A stretch of DNA of 64,000 nt from Panacagrimonas sp041603235. Lineage in GTDB: Bacteria > Pseudomonadota > Gammaproteobacteria > Nevskiales > Nevskiaceae. The stretch covers positions 1 through 64,000 of the forward strand of contig JBFIES010000011.1 of the NCBI GenBank assembly GCA_041603235.1. Reading direction: 5' to 3'. This document shows positions 16,472-26,247 of the stretch, piece after piece. The notes below the pieces were generated by a model. The model ran no database searches. It worked only from the letters and a program-made list of their open reading frames with translations, and was not told the origin of the DNA. A program made the position numbers and the translations under genes. Every line of letters starts with the position of its first letter. Within the stretch, counting starts at the first letter, position 1.

Positions 16472-16900
16472 ATGGCCATGAATGTTGGCAGCAGCGGTCC
16501 GGATGGCGATCCGGAACCCATGATGGATATCAACACCACACCGTTGATTGATGTGATGCTGGTGCTTCTGATCATGCTGATCATCACCATTCCGGTGCAG
16601 AAGCATGCAACCAAGCTCGACCTTCCTGTTGATCAGCAGGAGCAAGTTCCGCCAGAGCTTGATCCGCTTGATCCGGTCTCGCTGGAAATAGACTTTGACG
16701 GAACGCTTTACTGGAATAGCGTGATTCTCAAGGATTCGAGTGAGCTTGATCGTCGTCTGCAACAGATGGTGAGCTTGCCCGAGCAACCTGAATTTCATGT
16801 GCGACCCAATCGCCTGGCCGCTTACAAGCATGTGATTGCGGTCATGGCGGCTGCCCAGAGAAGTGGTGTGACCAAGATGGGCGTCATCGGAGCTAATTAG
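16472..16900 (+). CDS. exbD: ExbD-family biopolymer transport protein (second copy)
   Basis: A 142-residue paralogue of the preceding protein, with the same NTTPLIDVMLVLLIMLIITIPV membrane segment and conserved Asp. Its tail (EFHVRPNRLAAYKHVIAVMAAAQRSGVTKMGVIG) is distinct. Two different ExbD proteins per ExbB suggest a heteromeric periplasmic stator subunit, as in other TonB systems with paired ExbD genes; this is inference. It starts four bases after the first exbD. Confidence 0.92.
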   Translation: MAMNVGSSGPDGDPEPMMDINTTPLIDVMLVLLIMLIITIPVQKHATKLDLPVDQQEQVPPELDPLDPVSLEIDFDGTLYWNSVILKDSSELDRRLQQMVSLPEQPEFHVRPNRLAAYKHVIAVMAAAQRSGVTKMGVIGAN

Positions 16901-17014
16901 TTGCTCTATGTTTATCGATCAGAAAAAGCGCGTGCCATTGCAGGCAGATTCAATGCAGAGCGCGCTGCGCTGTGCAGGCGACTCCAGGCAATGTCGTTGA
17001 AGGGGATGTTTTGA

Positions 17015-18241
17015 ATGAAGCTTGTCCTATGCAAGTTGGCTCGTTTCTATCTGCTGGCCCTCGCTCTGCTGCTGGCATCTTTGACCAATGTCAGCGCCGA
17101 GGATCAGCTTCGGCCAGCAGTAGGCAAGCCCTTGCAGGAAGCACAGAAGCTGATGGCAGCGGGCAAGAACAAGGCGGCACTGAGCCCGATTGAGGCGGCA
17201 GAAAAAGTGGGTCAACTCAGCGCCTATGAGCAATTCATCATCAATCAGATGAAGGCCTCCGCATTGTCTGCTGCAGGCGATACCGCGGGTGCGGTCCGTG
17301 CCTTCGAGAAAGTGCTGGCTTCGGGTCGCCTCTCAGGCCAGGAGACTTTGAAAACGACCGAAGCCATTGCCGGTCTTTATCTGCGCGCCAAACAGTACCC
17401 GGAGGCTATCCGTTGGCTGCACAAATACAAGGCGCAGGGCGGCGCCAAGCCGAGCACCCTCGCTTTCCTGCCTCAGGCTTATTATCTGGCGGGCGATTAC
17501 AAGCGCAGTGCAGAAGAATCAGCGGCGCAGATCGCCAGCCTGGAAAAAGCGAAGCAAAAGCCCAGTGAGACACAGCTGAAACTGTTTGCCGCGAGTCTGG
17601 CGAAGATCAATGACATGGCGGGCTATTCACAGGCGCTGGAGCGCCTTGTTCGCTATTACCCGAAACCAGAGTACTGGCAGGATGTGATCCAGCGCACAGC
17701 CAGAAAGCCTGGTTTTTCCCGAAATCTTGAACTGGACAAGCTGCGCCTGCTGCGCGCAACAAGCAATCTCGATCAGGCTAGGGATTACGTAGAAATGGCG
17801 CAGCTGAGTTTGCAGGCAGAGCTGCCCGGAGAAGCCAAGGCAATTGTGGATGAGGGTTACGAGAAGAAAGTGCTCGGCCAGGGGCAGGAGCGTGATGTCG
17901 AACGCCAGGGGCGACTGAGAAAATTGATTGACGAGCGTTATGCAGCGGGTCTCAAGACCATATCCGACTCTGATGCCGAGATTATCGCCGCTGACTCCGG
18001 TGATCCCATGGTAGAGACCGGTCTGGCTTACGTGACCTACGGCGAGTCCGAGAAAGGCCTGAAAATGATGGAGGCGGGAATCAGAAAAGGCAGCCTCCGG
18101 TCCCCGGATCAGGCTCTGCTTCGCCTCGGCTACGCTTACTATTACGCTGGAGACAAGGCCAGAGCCAAGGCTGCGTTTGGAAAAGTGACCGGCAAGGATG
18201 GGGCACGAGATCTGGCACGTCTCTGGCGTATGGTTCCTTAA
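17015..18241 (+). CDS. Exported TPR protein of the TonB cluster
   Basis: A 408-residue protein with an N-terminal signal peptide (FYLLALALLLASLTNVSA) followed by helical repeats of TPR type throughout (for example SAAGDTAGAVRAFEKVLASG and LRAKQYPEAIRWLHKYKAQGG). TPR proteins accompany several TonB2-like systems and are thought to act as periplasmic scaffolds for the transducer; the function of this one is inferred from position. It lies 114 bases after the second exbD on the same strand. Confidence 0.82.
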   Translation: MKLVLCKLARFYLLALALLLASLTNVSAEDQLRPAVGKPLQEAQKLMAAGKNKAALSPIEAAEKVGQLSAYEQFIINQMKASALSAAGDTAGAVRAFEKVLASGRLSGQETLKTTEAIAGLYLRAKQYPEAIRWLHKYKAQGGAKPSTLAFLPQAYYLAGDYKRSAEESAAQIASLEKAKQKPSETQLKLFAASLAKINDMAGYSQALERLVRYYPKPEYWQDVIQRTARKPGFSRNLELDKLRLLRATSNLDQARDYVEMAQLSLQAELPGEAKAIVDEGYEKKVLGQGQERDVERQGRLRKLIDERYAAGLKTISDSDAEIIAADSGDPMVETGLAYVTYGESEKGLKMMEAGIRKGSLRSPDQALLRLGYAYYYAGDKARAKAAFGKVTGKDGARDLARLWRMVP

Positions 18242-18417
18242 GAACGAACCGTCCTCTAATTGCGTCCTTGCTTGGCGCTCCAGACTCCTTCGGCACGTCT
18301 GAATCCTGACGTTTCAGTCGCCGCCAATTCTTATCGCACTACAGCGATGCAAGCTTGCATTAGGTAGGTCGCACAGCAAGAATTGGTCCCAAACAACAAC
18401 TTGAAGCGAGCAACAAT

Positions 18418-21400
18418 TTGAGCGCTAAAGCGCAGCCGCCGGTGATCGTGGCAATCGGAGCCTCGGCCGGTGGGCTTAAGGCGTTCGAGCAATTTTTTAG
18501 AGCGTCGCCTCCTGATTTGGGGGTGGCATTTGTTGTTATTCCGCATCTCGACCCTCGCAGGCATAGCCTGATGGCGGATTTGATCGGCAACTACACTCGG
18601 ATGCCGGTAGCGTCAGTTTTTGATGGCGCGAAAGTTCTGGCCGATCATGTCTACGTCATCCCGCCGAACAGCTTCATGGTGATTGAAGCTGGTGTCATGA
18701 AGCTGGAGACGCCGATAGAGAGTCGTGGACCGCGAAGATCGATCGACATTTTCTTTCGTTCTCTCGCCCTGTCTGAGCGACAGCGCGCCATCGGGATTGT
18801 GCTGTCTGGTACCGGAACCGACGGAACGCTGGGAATCAAGGCCATCAAGGAACATGGCGGAATGGTGATGGCACAGCAGCCTGGCTCCGCCGAACACGAT
18901 GGTATGCCACGGTCTGCCATCAGCGCCGGCGTTGTTGATTTCGTGCTGGCACCCGAGCAGATGCCGGAGATCCTGAGAAGGTACGTCGGGCACCAGTACG
19001 TGAAAGGCGCGGCTCAGATGCCACCAGATTCAGGGCTCGAGACCAGTGATGATCTGGAGAAGGCGCTTGCCGTTCTGCATGCCAGGACGGGTCGTGATTT
19101 TCGGCACTACAAACGTGGAACCATCAAACGCCGCACGCAAAGGCGGATGGGGCTCCACCAGATTCATGATTTGCCCCAGTATCTGGAACTGCTCAGGAGC
19201 AGTCCCGATGAGGCCAAGCTACTTCTGGATGATCTGCTCATCGGTGTGACGCAGTTTTATAGGGACAAGCAGGCCTTCGAGCAACTCGAACAACTCGTCT
19301 TGCCCGAGTTGATGAAGCACGCTGAGGGTACCCCTCTTAGAATCTGGGTGCCGGGCTGCTCAACCGGTGAAGAGGCTTACAGTATCGCCATCAGCTGCAT
19401 GGAGGCAGCGGCGCAGGCCGATCGGCACGCCGATTTGCAGATTTTCGCGACTGACATTGACGAACGCGCCCTTGCAATTGCTCGTAGCGCTGCCTACCCG
19501 GAGAGCATTGCTGAAGACATTCGCCCGGATCGTCTGCGCCGCTACTTTTCCAAGGAAGAGCATCGCTACCGGGTCAACAAGAACGTGCGTGAGGCGGTGG
19601 TGTTTGCGCCGCAGAACCTGATTCAGGATGCGCCCTTTTCCAAGCTTGATCTGATCTCCTGCCGGAACCTGCTGATCTATCTCGAATCGCCCATTCAGAA
19701 GAAACTATTCTCGCTGTTCAATTTTGCTCTGAATCCAAATGGTTATCTGTTTCTTGGAAATTCAGAATCGATCGGCACCAGCGAGCACTTGTTCCGTCCT
19801 CTGGACAAACACGCCCGGATTTATTCGAAAAGCCGCAGAGAATCAAGAATTCAGCGACCTTCGTTTCCAATCGTCAGCGGCGAGCCTGGCGGTGAGTTGC
19901 GATATCTTGTCGAACAGGCACGAAGAGAGCATGTTGCGCGGCCGACCGAGCTGATTCGCAATCTCTTGCTTGATGAGATTGCGCCGCCCGCAGTCGCTGT
20001 TACGGCAGATTACCGAATTGTTTATGCCTCTGGGCAGACAGCAGAGTTCCTGCATTTTCCCAGCGGCGAACCCACCAGTGATCTTCTTCTGGTGGCGCGT
20101 CGCGGTTTGCGCATCAAGTTGCGAAAGGTCATCCGCAAAGCGTTCGCCACCGGTGAACTGGCAACCGAGTTTGGCCAGTTACCTGGCAAAAGCCATGACG
20201 CAGTGCAGATTGATGCGCGTCCGATCATCAATTCACAACTCAAGACGCCAGTCTGCCTGCTGACCTTCAGCGCTAATCCGAAGGCAAGCGGGACGTCCCA
20301 GCCATCGACAGCTTTACTTGGCCCCGCGGACAGCCAGGACGCTGATGAAGCCTTTCTTGCCCAGCTAGAGGCGGAACTGCGTTCTACTCGGGAGGATTTG
20401 CAGGGCACGATCGAGGAGTTGGAGTCATCGAACGAAGAGCTCAAAACCTCGAATGAAGAGGCGATGAGCATGAATGAAGAACTGCAATCGGCCAATGAGG
20501 AACTCGAGACGTCGAAAGAGGAATTGCAGTCGCTCAATGAAGAAGTGTCCACCGTCAACACGGAGCTTCAGGAGAAGCTAGACCTGCTGGAGAAGACCAA
20601 CAACGATCTGAGCAATTTGCTGTCCAGTACTGATATTGCAACCTTGTTTCTGACGTCCCAGGGCGTGATCAGGCGATTCACGCCGTCTGCACAGAGAATC
20701 TTCAAGCTGATACCGAGTGATATCGGACGGCCGATTCAGGACATCTCCAATTTGATCCGCGGGCGGCTGGATATTGCCGCGGAAGTTCTGCGTTCAAGCG
20801 AAGAACTCATTGTGATCGAAGGCGAGGTCGAGTCCGAGGACGGACGATGGTACTCACGGCGCGTTGCGCCTTACCGCACTACGGACCGGCGCATAGACGG
20901 GGCTGTGGTCACGTTTGCAGATATCACACGGATCAAGGTTGCCGAGCGATCATTGCGTGAGAGCGAAACCCGCTATCGATTGCTCTACCACGACAATCCT
21001 TCGATCTATTTCACGCTCGACGAGACGTTTTGCATTCGCTCCGTCAACGCGCATGGCGCATTGCAGCTGGGCTTGACGGAAGATCAGCTGATCGGGCAAC
21101 CCTTTACGGGTCTCTATGCGCAGAGTGAGCCGGTTCGGGGTGCGCTCAATGCCGCTTTGTCTGGTGGGGGAGCGGTAGAGCGCTGGGAAGCACGGATGAA
21201 GCTCAAGGATATTGGCGATCCGTGGACACGAGGTGTGACCCGGCGCGTCATGCAGGATGGCGAACCTGCCTTGCTCGTCTCGCTCTATGACATCTCGGAA
21301 GAGAAGCGTCTGTCCGAGAGCGTCTACTACTACTCGACACACGACTACCTGACCGGATTGCTGAACCGTCGCGAGTTTGATCGCATTCTCCATCGGGTCT

Positions 21401-22626
21401 GCTCTTCTGCCGGTAGCCAGCCCGGAACCCATGCGCTGCTGTACATCGACCTGGCCAATTTCAAGCTCATCAACGACACCGCAGGCCATGCCGCGGGTGA
21501 CGAAGCACTGAAGCTGATCAGCGATGTGTTGCAGCGCGGGCAGTTCAGGAGTCGTGACGTGGTCGCTCGACTGGGGGGCGACGAGTTCGCTTTGATTCTG
21601 GAATTCTGCATGCCCGAGGAGTCCCTGCGGGTTGCCACCGAGATCATTCAGGAGCTGCGTAGCACGGTCTTCAAGTTCGAAGCTCATCATTTCGTGCTCG
21701 AGTGTTACATCGGCATCGTGCCGATCCGCGGCCAGGAATCCACTGCAGAGGAAGTGCTGAGGTCTGCGGATGCGGCCTGTTACGAAGCCAAGGAGAAAGG
21801 CCCGGGGAGTGTGCAGGCCGTTGATCTTGATCAGGCGCAACTTTCCACGCGGCGCTCGGACATGGAATGGGCGAAGGTCATTCGCACGGCGCTCACTGAG
21901 CGGAGCATCGGGCTGACCTGCGAACCGATCGTGCGGGGCGCAAAGGACAAGGTTGTGGGCTTCGAATTCCTGCTCCGTATGAAGCAGGATGGTTTTCCAA
22001 TCAGTACCGGAACCGTGATCAGGGCGATGGAGCGGTACAGCCTTGCGCCTGAAGTGGATATGTACATTATTGATCTGGCTTTGTCGCAGATCAGTCAGCA
22101 GCTTTCACGAATCGATCTGGTTGAATTTGTCTCGATCAATATTTCGGGACAATCACTGGGTCGCGTGGACTTCATGGAAAACGTGGAGGCTGCCGTGCGT
22201 GGAAGCCGGATCCCGCCAACCAAGCTCTGTTTCGAGGTGACCGAGACGGCCGCGGTTTCCAACATCGAAGGTGCTGCCAGATTCATGCAGCGCCTGCGTG
22301 GCCTGGGCTGCAAGATCGCCCTCGATGATTTTGGCAGCGGACTGTCGTCGTTCCACTACCTGAAGAATCTGCCCTGTGACTTGCTGAAAATTGACGGTGC
22401 TTTTGTTCGGGATATCGTGGTTAATGAATCCGACCGATCACTGGTCTCCGCGATCCATGGCATTGCCCAGTTGCTGGGTATTGCAACGGTTGCTGAGTTT
22501 GTAGAAAACCAGGACATCAACGGCATCGTCAAGGACATTGGTGTCGATTACCGGCAAGGACATCACTTCGGCCCCAAAGGCTCATTGGAGGAAGTTCTGA
22601 AGGCGATACGTCCCGTAGCGAAGTGA
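18418..22626 (+). CDS. CheB-CheR-PAS-GGDEF-EAL fusion signalling protein
   Basis: A 1402-residue soluble protein that starts at a TTG. Rough domain order: CheB methylesterase (1-190; Ser in GASAGGL, His in HLDP, Asp in GTGTDG); CheR methyltransferase (215-485; SAM motif in GCSTGEEAYSIA); a divergent PAS-like region; a heptad-rich coiled coil (640-735, repeats of EELxSxNEE type); two PAS domains (735-960); GGDEF (970-1135, intact GGDEF with an RxxD I-site five residues before it); and EAL (1145-1400; signature EFL instead of EAL, but ETE, DDFG, Lys and AEFVE are present). It could make and degrade c-di-GMP. No cheA or receptor gene is adjacent. Confidence 0.93.
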   Translation: MSAKAQPPVIVAIGASAGGLKAFEQFFRASPPDLGVAFVVIPHLDPRRHSLMADLIGNYTRMPVASVFDGAKVLADHVYVIPPNSFMVIEAGVMKLETPIESRGPRRSIDIFFRSLALSERQRAIGIVLSGTGTDGTLGIKAIKEHGGMVMAQQPGSAEHDGMPRSAISAGVVDFVLAPEQMPEILRRYVGHQYVKGAAQMPPDSGLETSDDLEKALAVLHARTGRDFRHYKRGTIKRRTQRRMGLHQIHDLPQYLELLRSSPDEAKLLLDDLLIGVTQFYRDKQAFEQLEQLVLPELMKHAEGTPLRIWVPGCSTGEEAYSIAISCMEAAAQADRHADLQIFATDIDERALAIARSAAYPESIAEDIRPDRLRRYFSKEEHRYRVNKNVREAVVFAPQNLIQDAPFSKLDLISCRNLLIYLESPIQKKLFSLFNFALNPNGYLFLGNSESIGTSEHLFRPLDKHARIYSKSRRESRIQRPSFPIVSGEPGGELRYLVEQARREHVARPTELIRNLLLDEIAPPAVAVTADYRIVYASGQTAEFLHFPSGEPTSDLLLVARRGLRIKLRKVIRKAFATGELATEFGQLPGKSHDAVQIDARPIINSQLKTPVCLLTFSANPKASGTSQPSTALLGPADSQDADEAFLAQLEAELRSTREDLQGTIEELESSNEELKTSNEEAMSMNEELQSANEELETSKEELQSLNEEVSTVNTELQEKLDLLEKTNNDLSNLLSSTDIATLFLTSQGVIRRFTPSAQRIFKLIPSDIGRPIQDISNLIRGRLDIAAEVLRSSEELIVIEGEVESEDGRWYSRRVAPYRTTDRRIDGAVVTFADITRIKVAERSLRESETRYRLLYHDNPSIYFTLDETFCIRSVNAHGALQLGLTEDQLIGQPFTGLYAQSEPVRGALNAALSGGGAVERWEARMKLKDIGDPWTRGVTRRVMQDGEPALLVSLYDISEEKRLSESVYYYSTHDYLTGLLNRREFDRILHRVCSSAGSQPGTHALLYIDLANFKLINDTAGHAAGDEALKLISDVLQRGQFRSRDVVARLGGDEFALILEFCMPEESLRVATEIIQELRSTVFKFEAHHFVLECYIGIVPIRGQESTAEEVLRSADAACYEAKEKGPGSVQAVDLDQAQLSTRRSDMEWAKVIRTALTERSIGLTCEPIVRGAKDKVVGFEFLLRMKQDGFPISTGTVIRAMERYSLAPEVDMYIIDLALSQISQQLSRIDLVEFVSINISGQSLGRVDFMENVEAAVRGSRIPPTKLCFEVTETAAVSNIEGAARFMQRLRGLGCKIALDDFGSGLSSFHYLKNLPCDLLKIDGAFVRDIVVNESDRSLVSAIHGIAQLLGIATVAEFVENQDINGIVKDIGVDYRQGHHFGPKGSLEEVLKAIRPVAK

Positions 22627-22647
22627 GGCGCTCGCCTCTCCGAAACT

Positions 22648-23973
22648 TCAGATGGACTGTTCGGCCGGGATTCGAATGCGCTGGTGCAGGCCGCCTTCCG
22701 GGGCATTGATCAATTCAAGTGTGCCGCCATGCTTGGCGATAATCTCGCTGGCAATGGCCAGGCCCAGGCCGCTGCCGCCGGTGTCACGATTTCGGGATTG
22801 ATCCAGCCGTACGAAAGGCTTCACAACTTCGGAAAGTTGTTCGGCGGGAATGCCCGGACCATCGTCGTCAATCAGGATTTCCAGCTGACGATCCGATCTG
22901 GAAATGCGAACACGTGCCCGTTCCCCGTACTGCGCCGCGTTGCGGATAAGATTGGACAGCGCTCGTTTGAGCAGCACAGGCCGACAGGTTGCGGTCTGCC
23001 GGCTGGCGTATTCAAAGCTGACGTCGAAACCGATCTGTCCGAGCTCTTCGCAGGCGTTATCGACCAGCGCGGCGACATCAACCTTTCGCAGTTCTTCAGA
23101 TGATCGCGTGTTCTTGAGATAGGACAAGGCTGATTCAGTGACCGCTTCCATTTCCTGAACCGTGGCCTGCATCTGCTCGCGTTGATCTGCATCTTCGATG
23201 AACTCAAGCTGCAGGCGCAAAGCGGTGATGGGGGTGCGCAGGTCGTGCGATACCGAGGCGAGCGTTCGTGTGCGCTCTTCAATGTGCTCGCTGATGCGCA
23301 CTTGCATCTGATTGAACGCGCGGACAGTTTCAACAATATCCGCGGGTCCTTCCTCAGGTAGGGCTTCAGGCTGCTGGCCACGCCCAAGCGACTCGGCAGC
23401 GCGTGACAGGCGCGCCAGCGGACGGGTGATACGCCGCAGGATCAGTGCCATGACCGCAGCCAATAACAGCGACAAGGCAGCGGCCGTGATCACCGCACTG
23501 GCTGCCCAAGTGGGGGTGGGATCTGGAAGTTGTAATTGCGTATGCAACCACAGGCCATTTTGAAGCTGCGCCTGGATGATGATGACGGGCTGATCCGGCG
23601 ATGGTGCGTCAACTGCATAGACAGTGGCGCTGGCGATCGCGCTTGGCGCTGCTTCCAGCAAGCTCAGACGCAGGGGCTCGGATTCAGGGAGCTCAGCGGG
23701 TGGCGGATTCTCGATGGTAGAGAGTCGAGCCTTGAGCGCGCGGCTGTTGACGCTTTCCAGGATGGCGTCTGTCAGATTGGGCGGTGCTGTCATCAGCAGC
23801 CGTGCCAGGCTGGCCGTCCGAGCGATGGTGGATTCCTGGATGGCGCCGGCGATCGACCCGAGTCGAGCTTTGACAAACAAGGGGAATGTCAGCGCTTGTG
23901 CAGCGATCAGTGCCAATACTGCCGCGAGAATCAGCTGTGAGGACAGCCGTCGAGGAATCAGCCGGTTCAGCAC
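22648..23973 (-). CDS. Sensor histidine kinase (EnvZ/OmpR class)
   Basis: A 441-residue inner-membrane kinase. It has a first membrane segment (about 13-33), a periplasmic region to about 157, a second membrane segment (about 158-180), and a HAMP domain (RRITRPLARLSRAAESLGRG). The phospho-accepting His243 is in SVSHDLRTP, the N box is NLIRNAAQYG, and the G boxes are DDDGPGIP and GGSGLGLAIA. Its start overlaps the response regulator's end by 7 bases, so the pair is coupled. The pair is divergent from an RND efflux operon, which it probably controls. The signal is unknown. Confidence 0.94.
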   Translation of the reverse strand: MLNRLIPRRLSSQLILAAVLALIAAQALTFPLFVKARLGSIAGAIQESTIARTASLARLLMTAPPNLTDAILESVNSRALKARLSTIENPPPAELPESEPLRLSLLEAAPSAIASATVYAVDAPSPDQPVIIIQAQLQNGLWLHTQLQLPDPTPTWAASAVITAAALSLLLAAVMALILRRITRPLARLSRAAESLGRGQQPEALPEEGPADIVETVRAFNQMQVRISEHIEERTRTLASVSHDLRTPITALRLQLEFIEDADQREQMQATVQEMEAVTESALSYLKNTRSSEELRKVDVAALVDNACEELGQIGFDVSFEYASRQTATCRPVLLKRALSNLIRNAAQYGERARVRISRSDRQLEILIDDDGPGIPAEQLSEVVKPFVRLDQSRNRDTGGSGLGLAIASEIIAKHGGTLELINAPEGGLHQRIRIPAEQSI

Positions 23974-24707
23974 GTATCGTCGCTCGAATCCGCAAACATG
24001 TAACCACCGCCCCAGACCGTCTTGATCAGGGTTGGGTTGGCAGGATCAGCCTCGATTTTGCGGCGCAGGCGCATCACCTGATTGTCGATGGCGCGGTCAT
24101 AAACGCCGGCTTCACGACCCTGAGTGAGGTCCAGCAGTTGATCGCGGCTGAGTACCCGGCCCGGTCGCGTTGCAAGGGCAGAGAGCAGCAGGAATTCCGA
24201 GTTGCTCAGCGGAATCTCCACACCATTGGGGTCGCTCAGCTGACGGCGCCCCATGTCCAGGGACCAACCTGAGAAGCGCAGGATTTCCTTGCCGGGCAAC
24301 TGACGTTGGCGCGGCAGGCTGTTGGCGCGCCTGAGTACCGCGCGAATGCGTGCCAGCAACTCGCGAGGATTGAAGGGCTTGGTGACGTAGTCGTCAGCGC
24401 CCAGCTCTAGGCCGATGATCTGGTCGGTCTGGTCCGACTGCGCTGTCAGCAGGATCACCGGCGCAGTCTTGTTGGCTGCCAGTTCCTTGCACAGCGTGAG
24501 GCCATCATCGCCCGGCATCATTACGTCTAGGATGACAAGATCTACAATGGCGTCGCGTAGCACGGCCCTCATTTGTGCTCCGCCATCAGCAGCACTGACC
24601 CGGAAGCCCTGATTGCGCAGGTATCGACTCAGGCTCTGGCGAATTTCCTGATGGTCATCCACGACCAACAGGTGCGCTGCTTCGGTATTGTTTTCCTCGG
24701 TCTTCAT
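23967..24707 (-). CDS. OmpR-family response regulator
   Basis: A 246-residue regulator. The receiver domain has the acidic pair in LLVVDDHQ, the phosphorylation site Asp61 in LVILDVMMPG, and the switch Lys in DDYVTKPF. The winged-helix C-terminal domain begins near FSGWSLDMGRRQL and includes SNSEFLLLSALATRPGRVLSRDQLL and VYDRAIDNQVMRLRRKIE. It is encoded upstream of, and overlaps, the histidine kinase gene. The divergent RND operon starts about 160 bases away. Confidence 0.95.
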   Translation of the reverse strand: MKTEENNTEAAHLLVVDDHQEIRQSLSRYLRNQGFRVSAADGGAQMRAVLRDAIVDLVILDVMMPGDDGLTLCKELAANKTAPVILLTAQSDQTDQIIGLELGADDYVTKPFNPRELLARIRAVLRRANSLPRQRQLPGKEILRFSGWSLDMGRRQLSDPNGVEIPLSNSEFLLLSALATRPGRVLSRDQLLDLTQGREAGVYDRAIDNQVMRLRRKIEADPANPTLIKTVWGGGYMFADSSDDTC

Positions 24708-24870
24708 TCTGGCGAACTATACGGCGCGATCAGCGGTCGAGGAATGCGCTGCTGTATGCAATTGTCGCCGAGAGGCCGGTTTACGACAGCTTGTTACAAA
24801 ACTCATGTCTCGCGCGATGGTTCTGACATCCCAAACGGTTCTAATACGCGTCCGAAACTTGCATGTGCCG

Positions 24871-26247
24871 ATGAAACCAAAATTCACGACAGCCTTAATT
24901 GCCGCGCTGGGTCTTATGACGGGCGCTTGCACGGTCATGCCACAACGTGGCGAAGTAAGCCCAGCTTTGCCAGCCCAGTTTGATGCACCGGAAACGGCGC
25001 CTCCGCCGGCGTTATGGTGGTCGGTCTTTGGAGATGCGCAGCTCGACGCCCTGATCCGGGAGGCACTGAACAATAATCCTGGCATCCATGGCGTGGAGGC
25101 TCAGCTTCGCGCTGCGCTGGCCAGCGCAAATGCCGCCGGTGCCGGTTTGATCCCGAGTGTGTCGTTTGATCTGTCTCATCGCAGCGGTGATCAGGATGCA
25201 GGTGTAGCGGCGCGGGATGAAAGCGCCGGCCTTAGCGCGGCCTACGAAGTAGATCTCTGGGGGCGGGTGCGGGCCTCACGTAATGCTGCAGTGTTCAATG
25301 CCCAGGCCAGCGAGCAGGAACTGTTTGCGGCCCAGGTCAGCTTGAGCGCCAACGTGGCCATCCTCTGGTTTCAGACCGGCACCGCCGCGCAGCAACTCGT
25401 ACTGATCGGGCAGGAGCGCGAGCGATACACACGCATCCTGAAACTGATGGAGGTGCGCTTTCGCAATGGACTGGCGGCCGCCAGTGATGTTCTGCGACAA
25501 CGCCAGTTGCTGGAATCGACGCGAGCCCTGGAAGCACAAGCCCAGGCAGACCTCGGCGTGCTCCAGCATGCCCTTGAAGAATTGCTGGGAAAGGTCGCGG
25601 GTAGTGGTGCCTATCTGGGTGCTGCACCCGGCGAAGCGGTGATCTCCGGGCCCAGCGGGGTTCCGGCCAGGGTGGTCAACCGACGGCCCGACGTACAGCA
25701 GACCTGGTTGCAGGTCAGGGCCGCGGATGAGGCGGTGGCTGCCGCGATCGCCAACCGGTTTCCTCAGATCAATCTCAGCTTTTCCTACGCGAGCCAGAAC
25801 TCAAGTTCTGTTGCTTTGTTTCAGGACTGGATTGATACCTTCGTTGCTTCGCTGGCCCTGCCGCTGACTGACGGCGGTTCGCGCCTAGCGGAAGTAACGC
25901 GTACTCAGGCTGTTCTGGATCAGCGAATCGCGGAGTATCGCGGCAGTGTCCTGGCGGCTTTTCGCGAAATTCAGGACGCCCAGCTCAGATTGGAGAAGTC
26001 GCACCTGAGAATCAGCAGCCTGGAAGAGCAGTTGCGCATTTCGTCGGCGGTACTGGAGCGGGTAGAACGGCAACTGCGGCAAGGCGGAACAGATTACCTC
26101 GCGGTGCTCGATGCCCAGATTGCAGACAGCAGCTTGCGCCGCGATGTCCTGAGCGCACGGCAGCTACAGCTTGAGCAGCAGATCGCCCTGCTCAGGGCCA
26201 CGGCTGGACCCTTGCCAAATACACATACCGAAGAGAAGAAAGCATGA
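24871..26247 (+). CDS. RND efflux outer-membrane lipoprotein (NodT/OprM family)
   Basis: A 458-residue TolC-like channel lipoprotein. The signal peptide ends in the lipobox LMTGAC, so the mature N-terminus would be a lipid-modified Cys. WWSVFGDAQLDALIREALNNNPG is the usual NodT opening, and the two internally homologous helical halves are evident (AYEVDLWGRVRASR and SLALPLTDGGSRLAEVTRTQ). The start is taken at the ATG at 24871 where the lipoprotein signal begins. It overlaps the next gene by four bases. Confidence 0.92.
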   Translation: MKPKFTTALIAALGLMTGACTVMPQRGEVSPALPAQFDAPETAPPPALWWSVFGDAQLDALIREALNNNPGIHGVEAQLRAALASANAAGAGLIPSVSFDLSHRSGDQDAGVAARDESAGLSAAYEVDLWGRVRASRNAAVFNAQASEQELFAAQVSLSANVAILWFQTGTAAQQLVLIGQERERYTRILKLMEVRFRNGLAAASDVLRQRQLLESTRALEAQAQADLGVLQHALEELLGKVAGSGAYLGAAPGEAVISGPSGVPARVVNRRPDVQQTWLQVRAADEAVAAAIANRFPQINLSFSYASQNSSSVALFQDWIDTFVASLALPLTDGGSRLAEVTRTQAVLDQRIAEYRGSVLAAFREIQDAQLRLEKSHLRISSLEEQLRISSAVLERVERQLRQGGTDYLAVLDAQIADSSLRRDVLSARQLQLEQQIALLRATAGPLPNTHTEEKKA

